64,000 nucleotides of DNA from Marinobacter sp. NP-4(2019). GTDB taxonomy: Bacteria; Pseudomonadota; Gammaproteobacteria; Pseudomonadales; Oleiphilaceae. The translations under genes were made by a program, and so were the position numbers. Position 1 is the first letter of the stretch, and every line of letters starts with the position of its first letter. The notes beneath the pieces are model-generated. The model made no database searches, was not told the DNA's origin, and saw only the letters and a list, made by a program, of their open reading frames with translations. Location of the stretch: NCBI RefSeq assembly GCF_003994855.1, contig NZ_CP034142.1, forward strand, positions 1,488,001 to 1,552,000, in the 5' to 3' direction. Shown piece by piece: positions 8,044-18,309 of this stretch.

Positions 8044-11000
8044 ATGCGGACATTGATATTTGCGGCCCTTGATCGCAGCCGTACCAGCCTTCTGACCCTC
8101 ACGTTCCTGATTCTTGGCGGGATTGCAGCCTTCTACAGTATTCCCAAGGAAGCCAATCCGGACGTCACTATCCCGATGATCTATATCTCCATGACGTTGG
8201 AGGGGATCAGCCCGGAAGATGGCGAGCGCCTGCTGGTTCGGCCGATGGAACAGGAACTGCGATCACTGGAAGGCGTCAAGGAAATGAAGGGCACGGCGTC
8301 CGAAGGACATGCCTCCGTTATGCTGGAATTTGACGCTGGTTTTGATCCCGATAAAGCCCTTCAGGATGTGCGGGAGAAGGTCGATACCGCCCGCACCAAG
8401 ATTCCCCAGGAAGCAGACGAGCCCCGGGTAAACGAGATCAACGTATCGTTGTTCCCGGTGCTGTCTATCGGTCTTTCCGGACCCTTGTCAGAACGAGAAC
8501 TCATCACCGTCGCGCGGCGGCTCCAGGATGCCATCGAGGGCATTCCGGAAGTGCTGGAGGTGGAGATCGGCGGTGACCGGGAAGACCTGCTGGAGGTGGT
8601 GGTGGATCCACAGGTGCTGGAAAGCTACGGAGTCGATTTCGACCAGCTTGCCACGCTGATTTCACGCAATAACCAGTTGGTGGCGGCTGGCAGTCTCGAT
8701 ACCGGAGCCGGACGCATGGCGATGAAAGTCCCCGGGGTGATTGAAACCATCGAAGACGTGATGTCCATGCCCATCAAGGTGGACGGTGATACGGTCGTCA
8801 CCTTTGGTGACGTGGCCATGCTGCAACGTACTTTCAAGGACCCCACCGGGTTTGCCCGTATCAATGGTGAGCCAGCGCTGGTGCTGGAGGTCTCTAAACG
8901 GACCGGCGCCAATATCATCGAAACTATCGCTCAGGTCAGGGGGCTGATTGAGGCAGCGGACGCCGAATTGCCGGACGAACTGGACGTTCGCTACATCATG
9001 GATCAGTCCACGGAAGTCCGCGACATCCTGAGTGATCTCCTGAACAACGTACTGACGGCCATCGTGCTGGTCATCATCGTGGTGATTGCCGCCATGGGAC
9101 CACGCTCTGCGGTGCTGGTCGGTCTTACCATTCCCGGCGCCTTTCTGACGGGCATCCTGGTGATCTGGGGCATGGGGCTGACCCTTAATATTGTGGTTCT
9201 GTTCAGCCTGATCCTGGTAGCGGGAATGTTGGTGGACGGCGCCATCGTGGTGTCGGAACTGGCAGACCGGAACCTGTCGGAAGGGCTGGGGGTACGATCC
9301 GCCTGGGCGGAGGCCGCCAGCCGTATGTCGTGGCCGATCATCGCGTCCACTGCCACAACCCTGGCGGTCTTTGCGCCATTGCTGTTCTGGCCGGGCGTGG
9401 TGGGGGAGTTCATGAAATTCCTGCCCACCACCGTGATTATCTGTCTGACGGCATCCTTGTTGATGGCCCTGGTATTCCTGCCGGTGCTCGGAGCCGTCAG
9501 TGGCGGCAAGAGAGCCCGGCAAGCGGTGGACGGGGGTGTCATGCTGATGGGGTATCGGAAATTGCTGTCCACCCTGCTCAGCCGCCCGGGGTTCACCCTA
9601 TTGGGCGTGTTGGGGCTCATTGTGCTGATCTATGCAGGCTATGCCCGCTTCAATCATGGCGTGGAATTCTTTCCTGAGGTCGAACCCGATTCCGCCCAGG
9701 TGCAGGTCCGTGCCCGGGGCGACCTGTCGATCTGGGAGCGGGACACGATTGTTCGTGAGGTAGAGCAACGTTTGCAGGGTATGCCAGAGGTAAAGGCACT
9801 TTATGCACGTTCCATGGTCGGTACCGGCAACCGGATGGCCCCTGATGTGATCGGTGTATTGCAGTTCCAGTTCACCGACTGGTTTACCCGGCGACCCGCC
9901 AACGACATCCTTGAGGACTTTTGGGCGCGCACCAGCGATATCCCGGGAATTCAACTCGATTTCCGCAAACAGGAAGGTGGTCCGGCAGGTGGGAAACCCG
10001 TTGAGTTGAAAGTGAGCAGTATGGACAGTGACACGCTCGACAGCTACGTGAATCAGATTCAGCAACGTATGTCCGCCATGGGCGGTTTTGTGGACATAGA
10101 GGATGACCGCAGCCTGCCTGGCATTGAGTGGCGATTGCAGGTGGACCGTGAGGCGGCGGCGCGTTTTGGTGCGGATGTACTGAGTGTCGGCAGTGCGGTG
10201 CGATTGATTACCAATGGTCTGGTGTTGGCCACCTACCGCCCGGAGGATGTCCGGGATGAAGTGGACATTGCGGTCCGGGTGCCCAATAACTGGCGCGAAC
10301 TCGACCAGTTCCAACGTCAGACCATCCACACCAGTCGTGGCCAGGCGCCGTTGTCGGAGTTTGTGTCCCTGGAGCCGGCGCCGAAGACCGGTAGTATTGT
10401 CCGGGTGGATGGTCAGCGCACGGTCACCATTAAATCCGATATCGAACCGGGGCGGCGGGTCGATGAAATACTGCGCAGCCTGCAGGCGGAGATGCCGGCC
10501 CCCCCGGAGGGTGTGACCGTTACCGTTGGCGGAGAAAACGAGGATCAGCAGCAGGCGGCCAACTTCCTGACCACCGCCTTCCTCGTGGCCATCGCACTCA
10601 TGTTGTTGATACTGGTTACCCAGTTCAACTCCCTCTATCAGACCTTCCTGATCCTGTCTGCGATTGTGCTTTCCACGGCAGGGGTCCTGTTGGGACTGCT
10701 GCTGAATGGTCAGTCGTTCGGCATCGTGATGGTGGGTATGGGGATCATTGCCCTGGGCGGGATTGTGGTGAACAACAACATCATTTTGATTGATACCTAC
10801 AATCAGATGCGCAAAAGCGGGATGTCAGCCTACGACGCGGCACTGGAAACCGGTTGCCTGCGTCTGCGACCGGTATTGCTGACCGCTGTCACCACGGTGC
10901 TGGGGTTGATGCCCATGGTGCTGGGTATCAATGTGGATCTGCTGACTCCGTCCCTTGGCATCGGGGCGCCGTCCACCCAGTGGTGGACCCAACTGTCCAG

Positions 11001-11109
11001 CGCCATTGCCGGTGGCCTGACTTTTGCCACCATCCTGACGCTGCTGCTGACTCCGGCGCTGCTGGTTCTGGGCGATCGGGTAGGGCGCAGAGTCAGGTCA
11101 ATCAGGTGA
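8044..11109 (+). CDS. RND-family efflux transporter (HAE1/AcrB-like)
   Basis: An inner-membrane proton-driven pump subunit of 1021 residues, the expected size. A first membrane helix near 14-32 is followed by a large periplasmic loop (IPKEANPDVTIPMIYISMTL), then a block of helices from about residue 335, a second loop and a final helix block. The charged helix GMLVDGAIVVSELADR holds the proton-relay region (LVDGAIVV, where AcrB has Asp-Asp). Substrates cannot be predicted. No outer-membrane factor gene is present. Its 3' end overlaps the convergent GGDEF/EAL gene by 8 bases. Confidence 0.92.
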   Translation: MRTLIFAALDRSRTSLLTLTFLILGGIAAFYSIPKEANPDVTIPMIYISMTLEGISPEDGERLLVRPMEQELRSLEGVKEMKGTASEGHASVMLEFDAGFDPDKALQDVREKVDTARTKIPQEADEPRVNEINVSLFPVLSIGLSGPLSERELITVARRLQDAIEGIPEVLEVEIGGDREDLLEVVVDPQVLESYGVDFDQLATLISRNNQLVAAGSLDTGAGRMAMKVPGVIETIEDVMSMPIKVDGDTVVTFGDVAMLQRTFKDPTGFARINGEPALVLEVSKRTGANIIETIAQVRGLIEAADAELPDELDVRYIMDQSTEVRDILSDLLNNVLTAIVLVIIVVIAAMGPRSAVLVGLTIPGAFLTGILVIWGMGLTLNIVVLFSLILVAGMLVDGAIVVSELADRNLSEGLGVRSAWAEAASRMSWPIIASTATTLAVFAPLLFWPGVVGEFMKFLPTTVIICLTASLLMALVFLPVLGAVSGGKRARQAVDGGVMLMGYRKLLSTLLSRPGFTLLGVLGLIVLIYAGYARFNHGVEFFPEVEPDSAQVQVRARGDLSIWERDTIVREVEQRLQGMPEVKALYARSMVGTGNRMAPDVIGVLQFQFTDWFTRRPANDILEDFWARTSDIPGIQLDFRKQEGGPAGGKPVELKVSSMDSDTLDSYVNQIQQRMSAMGGFVDIEDDRSLPGIEWRLQVDREAAARFGADVLSVGSAVRLITNGLVLATYRPEDVRDEVDIAVRVPNNWRELDQFQRQTIHTSRGQAPLSEFVSLEPAPKTGSIVRVDGQRTVTIKSDIEPGRRVDEILRSLQAEMPAPPEGVTVTVGGENEDQQQAANFLTTAFLVAIALMLLILVTQFNSLYQTFLILSAIVLSTAGVLLGLLLNGQSFGIVMVGMGIIALGGIVVNNNIILIDTYNQMRKSGMSAYDAALETGCLRLRPVLLTAVTTVLGLMPMVLGINVDLLTPSLGIGAPSTQWWTQLSSAIAGGLTFATILTLLLTPALLVLGDRVGRRVRSIR

Positions 11110-12973
11110 GAAAATAATGTTCCATCAGATCATTGAAGGGTTGGGGTTTGCTGTAGAAATAGCCCTGGAGTAAATCGCATCCCTTCTCAATCAGCCACTG
11201 TTCATGGGCCTCGGTCTCTACGCCTTCGGCCACCACGGACAGCCCCAACCCCCGGGCCAGACCGATAATGGACAGGGTAATTGCGCAGTCGTTTTCGTCA
11301 TCGGGAAGATCGCTGATAAATGACCGATCGATCTTGATGTGAGAGAACGGCAGGCTCTTCAGTCGTGCCAGCGAGGAATAACCGGTACCAAAGTCATCAA
11401 TAGCGAGTTTGGCCCCGGCATCGACGAGCGTTTCCAGCACGCCAGCCAGGGTGTTGAAATCCCCCTGGATGGAGTCTTCGGTCACTTCAAACTGCAGTGC
11501 ACTGACCGGCATCCGATGCTTGGCGCATATCTCTTTAATTCGGTCAGGCAGGTCGAGGGTCAGTACCTGTTCGGCAGACAGGTTAACCGAGATGACGGGG
11601 AGGTGGATGCCCAATGAATCCGCTGTGGACCAGTCTTTACAGACCCGCCGCAGTACGCACTCGCCCAGGGTGTACATCAGGCCACTGCCACGGGCAATGT
11701 CCAGAAACTCTATGGGCGGTAACCACCCCCGTTGCGGGTGGTTCCAGCGCACCAGGGCCTCGATGCTGATCACTGTTTTTCCCGATTGGTCAACGATGGG
11801 CTGGTAGAATACGTCCAGAGCGTCACCGCTGATGGCTGCCCGTAACTCTCGTTCAAGGGCGAACCTCGATTGTGCGCTGATCTGGATGGCGGAATCGAAA
11901 ACGGTGGCCCGTGCCCGTCCCAGGTTCTTTGCGTGGTACATGGCCGCTTCTGCGCCGCGTAACAATTCCTGTGGCTCCACGCAGTCTTCCGGGAGATGGC
12001 AGATGCCCATGCTGGCGCTGATGCTCAGGGATTGCCCCGATACCCGGATGGGTTGTCTTATGGCTTCCTGGATACGCTCGGCGGTGCCGTTCAGAGCGTC
12101 CGCCTGGGTGTGATGGCGGATCAGTATGGCAAACTCGTCGCCGCCGATGCGAGCCAGCAGATCCTTGCCCTCAAGGCGCAGGGCCTTGAGGCGTTGACCG
12201 ATCTCCGCGATAACGCTGTCTCCGGCCTGTGGCCCCAGTCCGTCGTTAATGGCTTTGAGGCGGTCCACGTCGATCCAGATCAGCGCCAGGCTGCCCGTTT
12301 TGCGCCGGCGGATTTTTTCGGCCAGGTGAATCACGCGTTCCTTGAGTGAATCAATATTGGCGAGGCCGGTGAGTGTGTCGAATCGGGAGACGAAATCCAG
12401 CGCTCTTTTTGAGTGCACCCAGGCTTCGTGGGTATTGATCAGACTGATGGTGTCGGCAATGGATATTGCGAATGAGAGTTCCGGCAGCGTCCATTCTCGC
12501 GGATGACAGGCTTCCAGGCACACCACACCGCTGAGGCGTGAACCATCGAATACCGGCGCATCGAGCATGGAGTGAATCCCGACCGAGGGCAGGTAATCCG
12601 AGTTGAAGCTGGAGGTCCGGGGGTCATTGCGAGCGTCATTGACCGCCAGAATCCGTTCCTCGCTGATGGCCTGAAAGTAGCCGGGATGGTCTGAACGATA
12701 GAGGCTGACGGAGCTCAGGCCCTTCTCGCCTGAAGCAACGCTTTGCGGGCCGGTTTCGGCTACCTGATGTTTGTCATACAGGCATTCGCAGGTAATCCGG
12801 TCCCGCTCCGGAGGGAAGAACCACACACTCACGCGCTCCACTTCCAGCAGGCGTCCACACAGGGATGCCAGTGCTGACAGCTTGTGGTGCCTCGGTTGTC
12901 TGATGAAGCCGGCATCGTGACTTAGCTCCATCAGGGCCTTGTGGTAGCTCACAAAGGTTGCGCTGTCATCCAT
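11102..12973 (-). CDS. GAF-GGDEF-EAL cyclic-di-GMP signalling protein
   Basis: A cytoplasmic protein of 623 residues. A GAF sensor domain covers about 25-175, a GGDEF domain about 190-345 with intact ARIGGDEF, and an EAL domain about 365-615. The EAL part keeps the metal and catalytic residues (EALVRW, EVTEDS, IDDFGTGYSS, KIDRSF, AEGVE), so phosphodiesterase activity is likely. The RxxD inhibitory site before GGDEF reads EGKD, so product inhibition may be lost. Its start overlaps the amidase stop by 8 bases, suggesting coupled expression. The net direction of c-di-GMP turnover is not predictable from sequence. Confidence 0.9.
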   Translation of the reverse strand: MDDSATFVSYHKALMELSHDAGFIRQPRHHKLSALASLCGRLLEVERVSVWFFPPERDRITCECLYDKHQVAETGPQSVASGEKGLSSVSLYRSDHPGYFQAISEERILAVNDARNDPRTSSFNSDYLPSVGIHSMLDAPVFDGSRLSGVVCLEACHPREWTLPELSFAISIADTISLINTHEAWVHSKRALDFVSRFDTLTGLANIDSLKERVIHLAEKIRRRKTGSLALIWIDVDRLKAINDGLGPQAGDSVIAEIGQRLKALRLEGKDLLARIGGDEFAILIRHHTQADALNGTAERIQEAIRQPIRVSGQSLSISASMGICHLPEDCVEPQELLRGAEAAMYHAKNLGRARATVFDSAIQISAQSRFALERELRAAISGDALDVFYQPIVDQSGKTVISIEALVRWNHPQRGWLPPIEFLDIARGSGLMYTLGECVLRRVCKDWSTADSLGIHLPVISVNLSAEQVLTLDLPDRIKEICAKHRMPVSALQFEVTEDSIQGDFNTLAGVLETLVDAGAKLAIDDFGTGYSSLARLKSLPFSHIKIDRSFISDLPDDENDCAITLSIIGLARGLGLSVVAEGVETEAHEQWLIEKGCDLLQGYFYSKPQPFNDLMEHYFLT

Positions 12974-14381
12974 GGTAGAGAGAATATTCCTCCTCTAGCG
13001 AATACGCTAACTCTAGCAGAGTTTTTTCGCCCCCGTGGAGCCCCATCAAGTGAACCGCGACCGGTAAATTAGTGTCTGTTCGCCCCATGGGCATCGAGAT
13101 CGCCGGTGCGCCGGTGGCATTGGCCAGGGGAGTGAAACTGACATAGCGGGTAAGGCGGTCAAACAGGGTGTCAAAATCCTGTTCCGGGTTGAGGTAACCG
13201 ATTTCCGGTGTGGTGTGCCCGAGGACCGGGGTCAGGATGGCGTCGAAGCCGGCCACTGCCTGAGCATAGTCATGGTAACTGCGGCGAAGGCGCCACAGGG
13301 TGGCCGGCAGTTTGTAGAACTGCCGGCGGAACATCCTGTCGAGGCCATGGGTCAGGCTGTCTACCCGGGATTTGTCGAATTCCGGATGCATCAGCTTGCG
13401 GCCGTTGGCCTTGACGCCAAACGCCAGCATACCCCAGTAGCGGGCAAAGTCGTCGGCAAATGATGGCGCGATGGGGACATCCATGGGGACAATGCGGTGG
13501 CCCATGCCCTCCAGTAACCGTGCGGTGCGCTCCACCGTTTCGCGGGTTTTCTGATCGGTGGCGTGGCCGTTGATGGAATCCAGCACCAGGCCGATGGTCA
13601 TTGAGCGCCGTGACGGGCCCTCGACCATGCTCATCGGCGGCAATTTGTGGTTGCGATAGTGCTTCTCCGCCTCGGCGTAAAAGCGAGCGGTATCCCGCAC
13701 GCTGCGGGTCACTACGCCGTCACTGACTATGTTGATGGGCAATGATTTCGCGGCTTCGTTGTCGGCCACTCGTCCGCGGCTGGGTTTCAGGCCCACCAGG
13801 CCACAGCAGGCCGCCGGGATGCGAATGGAACCACCGCCATCATTGGCATGGGCTAAGGGCACCACGCCAGCGGCCACCAGTGCGGCGGAGCCGCCGGAGG
13901 ATGCGCCGGTGGAAAAGGCCAGGTTCCAGGGGTTGCGGGACGGCGGCGCACTGGCATGCTCGGTACTGGCATTAAAGCCGAATTCCGGCAACGCGCTTTT
14001 ACCAAGGCAGACGTAGCCCTGGGCAAGCATCTGTTCTGCGAATGCGCCGGTGTTTTTGGCAACGTTGGGAGGCACGGCTGCGGAACCATGACGGGTCGGC
14101 ATGCCGGCGACGTCCATGTTGTCCTTGATGAAGGTGGGTACGCCGTGAAAGAACCCGCCAGAAGGCGATGTCTGGCCCTGGACAGGCTGCTCGAAAGCTT
14201 CGAAGACAATGCCCCGGATAAATGGCTCCACTTGGCGGGCGCGCTGGATGGCCGCTGCAGTGACCTCGGCGACTGATACCTCGCCACGACGGATCAGCTC
14301 TGCAATACCGGTGGCGTCATGGTCGCCCAACGCGTCATCCTGGAAGGCATGGATGGTCTTCGGTTGTTCCCGCATGGTCAT
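12966..14381 (-). CDS. Amidase signature family protein
   Basis: A 471-residue amidase. The catalytic triad is visible as Lys86 (TFIKDNMD), cis-Ser161 (GASSGGSAA) and nucleophile Ser185 (DGGGSIRIPA). It would hydrolyse an amide to acid and ammonia; the substrate is unknown. It is not GatA, as no gatB or gatC lies nearby. AGGAG precedes the start by 7 bases; a second ATG lies two codons later. It is the upstream partner of the c-di-GMP gene. Confidence 0.9.
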   Translation of the reverse strand: MTMREQPKTIHAFQDDALGDHDATGIAELIRRGEVSVAEVTAAAIQRARQVEPFIRGIVFEAFEQPVQGQTSPSGGFFHGVPTFIKDNMDVAGMPTRHGSAAVPPNVAKNTGAFAEQMLAQGYVCLGKSALPEFGFNASTEHASAPPSRNPWNLAFSTGASSGGSAALVAAGVVPLAHANDGGGSIRIPAACCGLVGLKPSRGRVADNEAAKSLPINIVSDGVVTRSVRDTARFYAEAEKHYRNHKLPPMSMVEGPSRRSMTIGLVLDSINGHATDQKTRETVERTARLLEGMGHRIVPMDVPIAPSFADDFARYWGMLAFGVKANGRKLMHPEFDKSRVDSLTHGLDRMFRRQFYKLPATLWRLRRSYHDYAQAVAGFDAILTPVLGHTTPEIGYLNPEQDFDTLFDRLTRYVSFTPLANATGAPAISMPMGRTDTNLPVAVHLMGLHGGEKTLLELAYSLEEEYSLYHG

Positions 14382-14513
14382 GGCGCATCTCCTGAAAATG
14401 TCCTGACACTCTAATCCAATGATAAACGTGACGACATGTCATTTCAGGAAAGGCGCAGTGAAGCCTGTGGGATATACCGGAGGAGGGTGTCCCGCTGGTT
14501 ATGAGGCAGCGCT

Positions 14514-15290
14514 TCAGGCTGCCTTTCTGGCGTCCTTGATAACATCGTAGGCGTGGCTGATTTCCCGCGTCCGTTCCTCGGCCATTTCCCGCATGCTTTC
14601 CGGCAGCCCCCGGCCAGCCAGTTTGTCCGGGTGATTCTCACTCATCAGCTTGCGGTAGACTTTCTTGATTTCCTCATCGCTGGCGGATGGCGAGACCCCG
14701 AGGGCCTTGTAGGCGTCTTCAAGCTGTTGTGCTGACGAGGGGCGTGCGCCACCTGCCTGACCAGCGTGGGAGCCGCGAAGCATGGCTTCCAGTTGATCCA
14801 CCTGACTTTCCGGTAGCCCGAGCCCGCGGGCGATACGCACCAGCATTTCATGCTCGGCCGGATGCACCATGCCATCCGCCGCGACGGCGGATACCTGAAC
14901 CTGGAGAAACATCTGCAGCAACGCTGGTTGCCCACCGCTGATTCGCAGGAAGTGGCTCAGTTCTGCCTCCAGGTCGAAATCCGGTTCCTTGCCCCGGTTG
15001 AACGCAGCCTTGGCGGAGGCTTTCTGTTCTTCCGACAACCGGAATCGCACAAACAGCGATTCCGCCATCTGGATTTCGTCCCGGCTGACAACGCCGTCGG
15101 CTTTACACAGGGCACCCATAACCGCGAAAACCGAGTCTACGAAGCCCAGTTGTATGCTCTGGAGCTTGCCCAGCAGGCGGCTTTTCAGGCGATGGACAAG
15201 AAATGCGCCAAGGGCCGCACCGATAAGAAAACCGGGGAATTTGCCGAACGCGTACCCGATCAGACCACCAATTATGATTGCAAACAGCAT
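14514..15290 (-). CDS. djlA: DjlA-type membrane-anchored DnaJ co-chaperone
   Basis: A 258-residue protein with the DjlA plan. A glycine-rich N-terminal membrane segment (IIIGGLIGYAFGKFPGFLIG) contains GxxxG-like dimerisation motifs. A TerB-like middle domain (about 45-165) follows, and a C-terminal J domain with HPD near residue 218. It should stimulate DnaK at the inner membrane. AAGGGAT precedes the ATG. The intergenic space on both sides suggests a single-gene unit. E. coli DjlA is 271 residues, so the length agrees. Confidence 0.9.
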   Translation of the reverse strand: MLFAIIIGGLIGYAFGKFPGFLIGAALGAFLVHRLKSRLLGKLQSIQLGFVDSVFAVMGALCKADGVVSRDEIQMAESLFVRFRLSEEQKASAKAAFNRGKEPDFDLEAELSHFLRISGGQPALLQMFLQVQVSAVAADGMVHPAEHEMLVRIARGLGLPESQVDQLEAMLRGSHAGQAGGARPSSAQQLEDAYKALGVSPSASDEEIKKVYRKLMSENHPDKLAGRGLPESMREMAEERTREISHAYDVIKDARKAA

Positions 15291-15337
15291 GGATATCCCT
15301 TCAGAAACAATAGACCAGCGCCAAAGTATACGGGTTT

Positions 15338-18223
15338 TTAGTCAGGTTTCATGAACTGGCTTTCATCAACCTCGTCAATCTGTTCCGGGCGGAGGTGTTG
15401 TTCACCATAGCGCCGGTAGGTTCCGGAACGGAGAAACAATTCGAACACCGTCCGGTCGATATGGCCCTCTTCCACCATACGCGACATGATGGTCAGGGCC
15501 TGGGTAAGGGTTTTACCTTCCTTGTAGGGGCGGTCAACGGCGGTCAGCGCCTCGAACACGTCCGCCACCGCCATGATACGCTCCGGAATGCCCATGTCCT
15601 CGCTGCTGAGCCTGCAGGGGTAACCCTTACCATCCATGCGTTCGTGATGGGTACCGGCGAGGTGGGGCACATTGGCGAGCCGATCGGGCAGGGGCAGGGC
15701 GTCGAGCATGCAGATGGTCTGGACGATGTGTTCGTTGATCTTGAACCGCTCTTCGTCCGTCAGGGTACCTTTGGCCACTGTCAGGTTGTGGATCTCGCCC
15801 CGGTTGAACGCATACTCAGGCAATTCCATATCAAATCCCCAGCGGTTACGGGGATCGTCCTTCTGCACGGGAGGCACCTGATCTCCCCATTCACGTAGGT
15901 GTGAAGGCTTGTCGGCCAGCAGGGTCTCGGTCGCCGGCAGGTCCGGTTCCGGGGTGTCTGCCAGGGCTTCCCGTTCATCACTGGACAGGCCGAGTCGATC
16001 GCTGAAATGTCTCAGCCAGGGACGTTGGGCAATCTGGCGGATGCGATCGATATCCGCCTCATCCATGAATTCGCCACCGATGTTGGCTTTGGCGATGAGC
16101 GCGAATTCCTCCTGCAGGTGCTGCTGTGTCTGGTCCCGCTCCTGACGGGCCCGGCCTGGATCTTCGCCCGCCAGTATGGCGTTCAGGCAGGCGATCTCGG
16201 CATCCCGGTGCAGCACCTCGAAGCGGGTGCGTATTTCATGGATGCGGTTGTGGATGGTTTCCAGTTTGACTGCTTTATCCACCACGTATTCGGGGCTGGT
16301 GATCTTGCCGCAGTCGTGCAGCCAGGCGGCAAGGTGGAATTCGTAGCGTTGCTCATCATTGAGCTGGAAATCCCGGAATGGTGCTTCCGTGCTCTTCTCC
16401 GCCTCTTCGATCAGCATGTGGGCCAGCTTGGGAACCCGGTCGCAATGGCCGCCGGTGTAGGGTGACTTGGCATCAATGGCGTTGGCTACCAAGCGAATAA
16501 TGCCCTCCAATAGCGCCTGCTGGCTTTCGATCAGTTCCCGGGTTTCAATGGCGACGGCGGCGGAGCCGGCTATCTCATCGACAAAGACAATCAGGTCGTC
16601 GCTGAGGTGGGTATGCTCGCCGTACTCCATTTCGATCACCATGGCGCCGATCAGCTGTTTCTGGCGATTACGGAGAATAGCGAACACCGGATGTCCGGGC
16701 AGGTGCTGGCGCAGGTGGCGGATGATGTCGCTGTCATCCGCACCGGCTGTGACATCGCCGACGGTGGATGGCAGGTTGAGATCCCTGTCGACGGCGAGGG
16801 TCAGCTCGTTGTTTTGCCGGCTGAACAGGTAGATTGCGCCCCGGTTCTGGCCAACGATGTGAACAATGTGCTCTAGGATGTCGCGGAGCAGGGTGTTCAG
16901 GTCCTGTCCCCGGTTCAGTACCGTGGCAATGTTCTGGAAGCTGTGAATGGTGCTGGCCATATCATCAAGCGCGACGCTGAGTTGTCGGGCTTCCCGTATA
17001 TGAGAGTCCACCTTGATGGAGGTGTCGAACCGGAAGCGGGACAACGAACTGACCCGCTCGGTCAGCTGTTCCAGGGGTTTCCCGACTCTGCGGCCGAGTA
17101 GCCAGCCGACAATCAACAGCAGCAACGCAATGGCACCGGCCACCATTGTTTGCCGTGACAGGGCTTGCCAGACATCTGCCAGCAGTTCATCGGCGGGGAT
17201 CGCCACCACGACGGTCAGGTTTTCTCTGCTCAGGGATGACAGCGGTTCGGTCATTCCATACCAGTCACGATTGGCTGAGGTATACCGGCTGACGCCGTTG
17301 CTTTCGGCCCCTGCCCGGGACTGTGCCAGGGCATCCGACAGCGCCGGGCTGGTGAGGTCGTCAACCTGTATCGGGCCGGGAGCTGTTCCTGGGGTGTTGG
17401 TGCTCAGCGACTGGGCGGTATCGGAATAGGCCAGCACTGCGCCTTCGCTGTTTACAATGCCTATGCGGGTGTCGGGGGTATGTCGCAGCTCTGCCAGTTG
17501 CTGGCTGAGATCCGACACCGTGACATCCACACCGAACACCGTATGACTGGTGCGATCGTCTGGCCGGATCGCCCTTCGGGACAGGGTAAGCCCGGTTTCA
17601 CGGGTGGTGAAGAACACATAGGGATCGGTTAATTCGGTGACGCCGGATTGCCTGGCCTGTTGATACCAGGGACGGACTCTTGGGTCGAAATCATAGCTTT
17701 CGGGGGATCGTCGGGATATCAGAACCCGGTCCTGATCGTAGAAGCGCCATTCCGGGTTAAGGTTGCCTTCGCTGTCCCGGGTGATGGTCTGTAGCAGGAA
17801 CCGGGTATTGGCCGGCGCGTCCGGGAAGCGGGAACGTTCACCTTTGCGGATTTTTCTCAGCAGAAAAAAGTCGCCATTGCCATAACCGGCGTAGACAGCG
17901 CTGACAATGTCGCTGCTGGTCAGGATATCTGCAATGACAGGCAAACGGGCCAGTCTTTGTTCCAGGGTATCGGTATCGGCCAGTGGGTCATGGCTGAGCA
18001 CCGCCAGGGCCGCCGCTGGCGGGCCGGTGATGGCGCGGATGCGGTCGTCGACGCTGACAGCAAGCTGTTTTGCGGTTGCGCTGGCGGCAGAGACTTTGGC
18101 CGCTTCCATGCCGCGAAAACTTTGACCAACGAGTACAATGGCTAAAGTGAGCATACCCAGAGTAATGGCCGAAGCGATCAGAAAAGCCAGGGAAACCTGG
18201 GCCGACTGGTATTTGGCTGACAT
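15338..18223 (-). CDS. dCache-HAMP-GAF-HD-GYP-like membrane phosphodiesterase
   Basis: A sensor enzyme of 961 residues. A membrane segment at about 9-35 is followed by a periplasmic dCache domain containing DPRVRPWYQQA, a second membrane segment (AIALLLLIVGWLLG, about 360-375), HAMP, GAF (about 435-560) and an HD domain. The HD core reads HLAAWLHDCGK, and the GYP part reads HHERMDGKGYP. They are separated by an unusual extra stretch of about 150-200 residues before the normal LTDEERFKINEH helix. It probably degrades c-di-GMP or a related nucleotide in response to a small ligand. The start has AAGGATT upstream. The insertion makes HD-GYP activity less certain. Confidence 0.85.
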   Translation of the reverse strand: MSAKYQSAQVSLAFLIASAITLGMLTLAIVLVGQSFRGMEAAKVSAASATAKQLAVSVDDRIRAITGPPAAALAVLSHDPLADTDTLEQRLARLPVIADILTSSDIVSAVYAGYGNGDFFLLRKIRKGERSRFPDAPANTRFLLQTITRDSEGNLNPEWRFYDQDRVLISRRSPESYDFDPRVRPWYQQARQSGVTELTDPYVFFTTRETGLTLSRRAIRPDDRTSHTVFGVDVTVSDLSQQLAELRHTPDTRIGIVNSEGAVLAYSDTAQSLSTNTPGTAPGPIQVDDLTSPALSDALAQSRAGAESNGVSRYTSANRDWYGMTEPLSSLSRENLTVVVAIPADELLADVWQALSRQTMVAGAIALLLLIVGWLLGRRVGKPLEQLTERVSSLSRFRFDTSIKVDSHIREARQLSVALDDMASTIHSFQNIATVLNRGQDLNTLLRDILEHIVHIVGQNRGAIYLFSRQNNELTLAVDRDLNLPSTVGDVTAGADDSDIIRHLRQHLPGHPVFAILRNRQKQLIGAMVIEMEYGEHTHLSDDLIVFVDEIAGSAAVAIETRELIESQQALLEGIIRLVANAIDAKSPYTGGHCDRVPKLAHMLIEEAEKSTEAPFRDFQLNDEQRYEFHLAAWLHDCGKITSPEYVVDKAVKLETIHNRIHEIRTRFEVLHRDAEIACLNAILAGEDPGRARQERDQTQQHLQEEFALIAKANIGGEFMDEADIDRIRQIAQRPWLRHFSDRLGLSSDEREALADTPEPDLPATETLLADKPSHLREWGDQVPPVQKDDPRNRWGFDMELPEYAFNRGEIHNLTVAKGTLTDEERFKINEHIVQTICMLDALPLPDRLANVPHLAGTHHERMDGKGYPCRLSSEDMGIPERIMAVADVFEALTAVDRPYKEGKTLTQALTIMSRMVEEGHIDRTVFELFLRSGTYRRYGEQHLRPEQIDEVDESQFMKPD

Positions 18224-18309
18224 CGATAATCCTTCAACAGCAGGATGAACGTATTCCGATAGTGGAAAGATAGATAGTAGAAAGGTAGACCCTGGAACGC
18301 GTTTTTTCT

